DNA of 15,220 nucleotides from positions 1 to 15,220 of the forward strand of contig CAZJBT010000043.1 in the NCBI GenBank assembly GCA_964544345.1, in the 5' to 3' direction. The DNA is from CAKTOF01 sp964544345 (GTDB taxonomy: Bacteria > Bacillota > Clostridia > Oscillospirales > Oscillospiraceae). Both the position numbers and the translations under genes were made by a program. Shown here one piece after another: positions 13,020 to 15,220 of this stretch. The notes below the pieces were generated by a model. The model was not told the DNA's origin and ran no database searches. It worked only from the letters and a program-made list of their open reading frames with translations. Position 1 is the first letter of the stretch; each line of letters starts with the position of its first letter.

Positions 13020-15047
13020 ATGGAAACAAAATCTGCTCGATTCCCGCATCTGTTCAGTGAAAAGACCATCAAGGGCAAGACCTTCAAGAACCGTATCTTC
13101 TACACGCCCATGGGCGGATTGCGCGTGGAGGATGGAGAGGTCTGGAGCTACGGCACCGACATTGCCGCCTATAAGTGCGCGGGCGGCGGCGCGCAGTTTG
13201 CCGTCGGCGAGACCTGCATCAGCCTCAAGGGCGGCCGCGGCACCTATGCTGAGTATGACTATTTTGACCTGTCCGAGCAAAACCTCGCGCCGTTCAAACG
13301 GTTCACTGATCTCGTCCACAGCTTCGACATGATCGTTTCCACAGAGCTGGTTCACTGCGGCGACTCGAAAATGGAATCCACCGAGGAATCGCCCGCGATG
13401 GGCCCGTCGGCGTACTTGAACCACTATGGCATCCCAGTCAAAGAGATGACGAAAGAGGAGATCGCCGAGGCATGTGAGGAGTATGGCCGGGCTGCGCGCT
13501 TCTTCCAGCTCGCGGGCTTTGACAGCGTCATCCCACATGCGGGTCACGGCTGGCTGCCGCAGCTCTTTCTTTCGCCGCGCACCAACCACCGCACGGACGA
13601 GTACGGCGGCTCCATTGAAAACCGCAGCCGCATCTCCGTCGAGATCATGCAGTCCATCCGGCGCCACTGCGGCGACAGTCTCATAATCGAAGCGCGCACA
13701 AGCTGCCAGGAGCTGCTGGACAACAGCTTCACCGTCGACGACTACCTCAACTACTGCAAACAGATCGCGCCATATGTCGACATCATTCACGTCTCCTGCG
13801 GCCACTACCGGGATCCAATGCACACGCGCATGATGTCCACCCGCTATCACGACCACGGCTGCAACATCCACCTTGGCGAGCAGGTCAAAAGAGCCGTCGG
13901 TGATCAGTGCGCCGTCTGCGTCGTCGGCGGCATCAACTCACCCGAGCAGGCCGAGGAATGGATCGCCGAGGGCAAGTGCGACTTCGTCGTGCTCGGCCGG
14001 CAATCCATCTCCGACCCGCACTTTGCCGAGAAGGCCGCGTCCGGCCGCGAGGATGAGATCATCCGCTGCACGCGCTGCCTGCGCTGCTTCCCCGGCCCGG
14101 CGGAGGAGGCCATGCTGGAGGGCGGCCTGCCCGACTACTGCTCCATCCAACCGAAGTGGGATCGGCTGGAGCTGAAGGACGCGCCCGCGGCGGAGCCGAA
14201 GAAGCTGCTCATCGTCGGCGGCGGCCCGGCGGGTCTCCAAGCGGCAGTCACCGCGCTCGAGCGCGGCCACCGCGTCACGCTGCTTGAGAAAGGCCCGCTG
14301 ACCGGCGGCTGGCTCAACCACACCCGCAACGATGATGACAAGCATGACGACGCCATTTTTGGCGACACGCTGCGCCGCATCGCTGAGCGCGGCGGCGCGG
14401 ACATTCGGACGAACACCGTTCTGACACCCGAGCTGCTCGCCCAACTTGACCCTGACGCCGTCTTTGCCGCCATCGGCTCCGAGCCGTATGTGCCCGACAT
14501 CCCGGGCATCGACCGCGGCAACGTCATGTTCGCCGCCGATGCGTTTGACTCCGGCGCGAAGCTCGGCACGCGCGCAGTCGTCCTCGGCGCGTCCAATATG
14601 GGCTGTGAGACCGCCATTCACCTGTGGAAGAAAGGCCTGAAGGTCACGATCGTCGACGAGACGGCTGCCACTGTCTGCGCCGACGGCTACCGCCTGCACC
14701 GCCAGATGGTACAGGATCTTGTTCGCGAAAATATTCCCTGCCTTCTCCATGCAAAGGTCACGGAGATCGCCGACGACGGCGTCCACATCACCGACTCCGA
14801 CGGGCAGCGCAAGGTGCTGCCTGCCGACATGGTCGTCTATGCGCTCGGCTGCAGGGCGCGCGATTACAGCGCCATCGAGCAGATGGCCGCTGGGCGCACG
14901 TTCCGCGCATTCGGCGACTGCGTGGAGGCTCGCCGTATTTTCGAGGCGACAAACGAGGCGTTCGAGGCTGCCTACGACCTCGGCTGGGGCGGTTATGCCG
15001 ATTTCATGGCTCAGTTTGCCGAGCCAGAGCCGGAAGACGAGGAATAA
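13020..15047 (+). CDS. FMN/4Fe-4S/FAD oxidoreductase, old-yellow-enzyme/dienoyl-CoA reductase superfamily (second copy)
   Basis: Predicted cytosolic flavoenzyme of 675 aa with the same three-domain plan as the product of 5578-7581 but clearly divergent. In its FMN barrel (about 8-345), NRIFYTPMGG (24-33), ELVHCGD (109-115) and the catalytic-type pair His173-Ala-Gly-His176 are all conserved, followed by SPRTNHRTDEYGGSIENRSR (185-204). The iron-sulfur cysteines are Cys350-x2-Cys353-x2-Cys356 and then Cys374 after 17 residues, longer than usual. FAD motif IVGGGPAG (398-405), NAD(P) motif VVLGASNMGCE (520-530), and terminal FGDC (631-634). AAAGGAG lies 7 nt before the ATG. It has its own promoter and terminator. 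The acidic C-terminal tail PEPEDEE is not a family feature. Likely an NAD(P)H-dependent ene-reductase, but a dehydrogenase role cannot be excluded. Confidence 0.9.
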   Translation: METKSARFPHLFSEKTIKGKTFKNRIFYTPMGGLRVEDGEVWSYGTDIAAYKCAGGGAQFAVGETCISLKGGRGTYAEYDYFDLSEQNLAPFKRFTDLVHSFDMIVSTELVHCGDSKMESTEESPAMGPSAYLNHYGIPVKEMTKEEIAEACEEYGRAARFFQLAGFDSVIPHAGHGWLPQLFLSPRTNHRTDEYGGSIENRSRISVEIMQSIRRHCGDSLIIEARTSCQELLDNSFTVDDYLNYCKQIAPYVDIIHVSCGHYRDPMHTRMMSTRYHDHGCNIHLGEQVKRAVGDQCAVCVVGGINSPEQAEEWIAEGKCDFVVLGRQSISDPHFAEKAASGREDEIIRCTRCLRCFPGPAEEAMLEGGLPDYCSIQPKWDRLELKDAPAAEPKKLLIVGGGPAGLQAAVTALERGHRVTLLEKGPLTGGWLNHTRNDDDKHDDAIFGDTLRRIAERGGADIRTNTVLTPELLAQLDPDAVFAAIGSEPYVPDIPGIDRGNVMFAADAFDSGAKLGTRAVVLGASNMGCETAIHLWKKGLKVTIVDETAATVCADGYRLHRQMVQDLVRENIPCLLHAKVTEIADDGVHITDSDGQRKVLPADMVVYALGCRARDYSAIEQMAAGRTFRAFGDCVEARRIFEATNEAFEAAYDLGWGGYADFMAQFAEPEPEDEE

Positions 15048-15051
15048 GCCG

Positions 15052-15068
15052 CGCCGATCGGCGTTTTT
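15052..15068 (+). terminator. Intrinsic terminator after the second flavoenzyme gene
   Basis: The palindrome CGCC-GATC-GGCG (15052-15063), which can be extended by upstream GC bases, is directly followed by TTTTT (15064-15068), 4 nt after the stop codon. Confidence 0.8.
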
Positions 15069-15077
15069 GCTCTGTCC

Positions 15078-15118
15078 AAAAGCACCAGGAGCTGCCGCAA
15101 AGCAGCAGCTCCTGGTGC
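15078..15118 (-). terminator. Perfect 14-bp hairpin, oriented as a minus-strand terminator
   Basis: GCACCAGGAGCTGC (15082-15095) pairs perfectly with GCAGCTCCTGGTGC (15105-15118), with a further GC/GC pair inside the loop. AAAA at 15078-15081 becomes a T-tract on the minus strand, while the plus side has none. It would stop minus-strand transcription, or insulate against antisense reading into the second flavoenzyme gene. Confidence 0.6.
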
Positions 15119-15184
15119 ATAATTTGCACGCAGCGGCAATCCATTTGTATTGAAAAGATTTCGTCATTTTCCGTGAAAAGCCAC

Positions 15185-15212
15185 TTGACAAATTTCAATG
15201 GTTTGCTATAAT
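15185..15212 (+). promoter_or_regulatory. Strong outward promoter at the right edge
   Basis: TTGACA (15185-15190), a 16-bp spacer and TATAAT (15207-15212) preceded by TGC, so both hexamers are perfect and the -10 is extended. The transcript would start near or just beyond the end of the window, so the gene it serves is not visible. Confidence 0.85.
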
Positions 15213-15220
15213 AATCAAGC

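Noticed and set aside
8036..13871. Very long minus-strand open frames (about 500-590 codons) opposite the importer genes and the second reductase, for example 8036-9565, 9662-11317 and 12105-13871.
   Set aside because: They lie exactly antisense to well-recognised genes, have no family resemblance or ribosome sites, and are rich in Arg/Ala/Asp/Gln/His as expected from reading GC-rich codons backwards.
5578..15047. Bile-acid-inducible (bai) operon or cinnamate/isoflavone reduction cluster.
   Set aside because: The reductases are of the right superfamily, but no CoA ligase, hydroxysteroid dehydrogenase, dehydratase or CoA transferase is present, and the transporter is a Liv-type ABC importer rather than a BaiG-type carrier. 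Superfamily membership alone does not fix the substrate.
1..15220. Mobile elements, CRISPR arrays, tRNA or rRNA genes.
   Set aside because: No transposase, integrase, phage gene, regularly spaced repeat or cloverleaf-forming sequence was seen on either strand.

Overview
The window reads as chromosomal DNA from a GC-rich, spore-forming Clostridia-type Firmicute, probably a gut Oscillospiraceae-like anaerobe. Evidence for this is an intact sporulation sigma factor SigK with its hydrophobic pro-sequence, strong AGGAGG-type ribosome sites, A/T-rich consensus promoters between GC-rich genes, a DUF5662 protein typical of Clostridia, and FMN/Fe-S 'old yellow enzyme' reductases. The species cannot be named from sequence reading alone. 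No rRNA, tRNA, CRISPR array, transposase or phage gene was seen.

Left part (1-4433), housekeeping and small genes: the 5' end of glyA (serine hydroxymethyltransferase, minus strand, running off the left edge) is divergent from nth (endonuclease III). nth converges with an AEC-family permease, with only 3 bp between their stop codons. Divergent from the permease is a 248-aa protein that looks like a HicB-like N-terminus fused to a DinB-like metal-binding bundle. It converges on a DUF5662 gene through a shared bidirectional terminator. Upstream of the DUF5662 gene on the minus strand is sigK.

Right part (4491-15047), one apparent functional module: a LysR-type regulator (minus) is divergent from a 667-aa FMN/4Fe-4S/FAD oxidoreductase. 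A terminator and a roughly 435-bp regulatory intergenic region follow. Then comes a complete hydrophobic-amino-acid-type ABC importer in the order binding lipoprotein, two permeases and two ATPases (livK-H-M-G-F type), and then a second, divergent 675-aa oxidoreductase of the same superfamily with its own promoter and terminator. The layout suggests that the importer brings in a small hydrophobic or zwitterionic substrate (or several), that the two flavoenzymes reduce, oxidise or demethylate it, and that the LysR protein controls at least the first reductase. The substrate is unknown. Candidates from family knowledge are alpha,beta-unsaturated carboxylates or ketones (enoates, steroids, plant phenolics) or N-methylated amines and betaines.

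The right edge (15048-15220) has the terminator of the second reductase, a hairpin oriented as a minus-strand terminator, and a very strong outward-facing promoter for a gene beyond the window.
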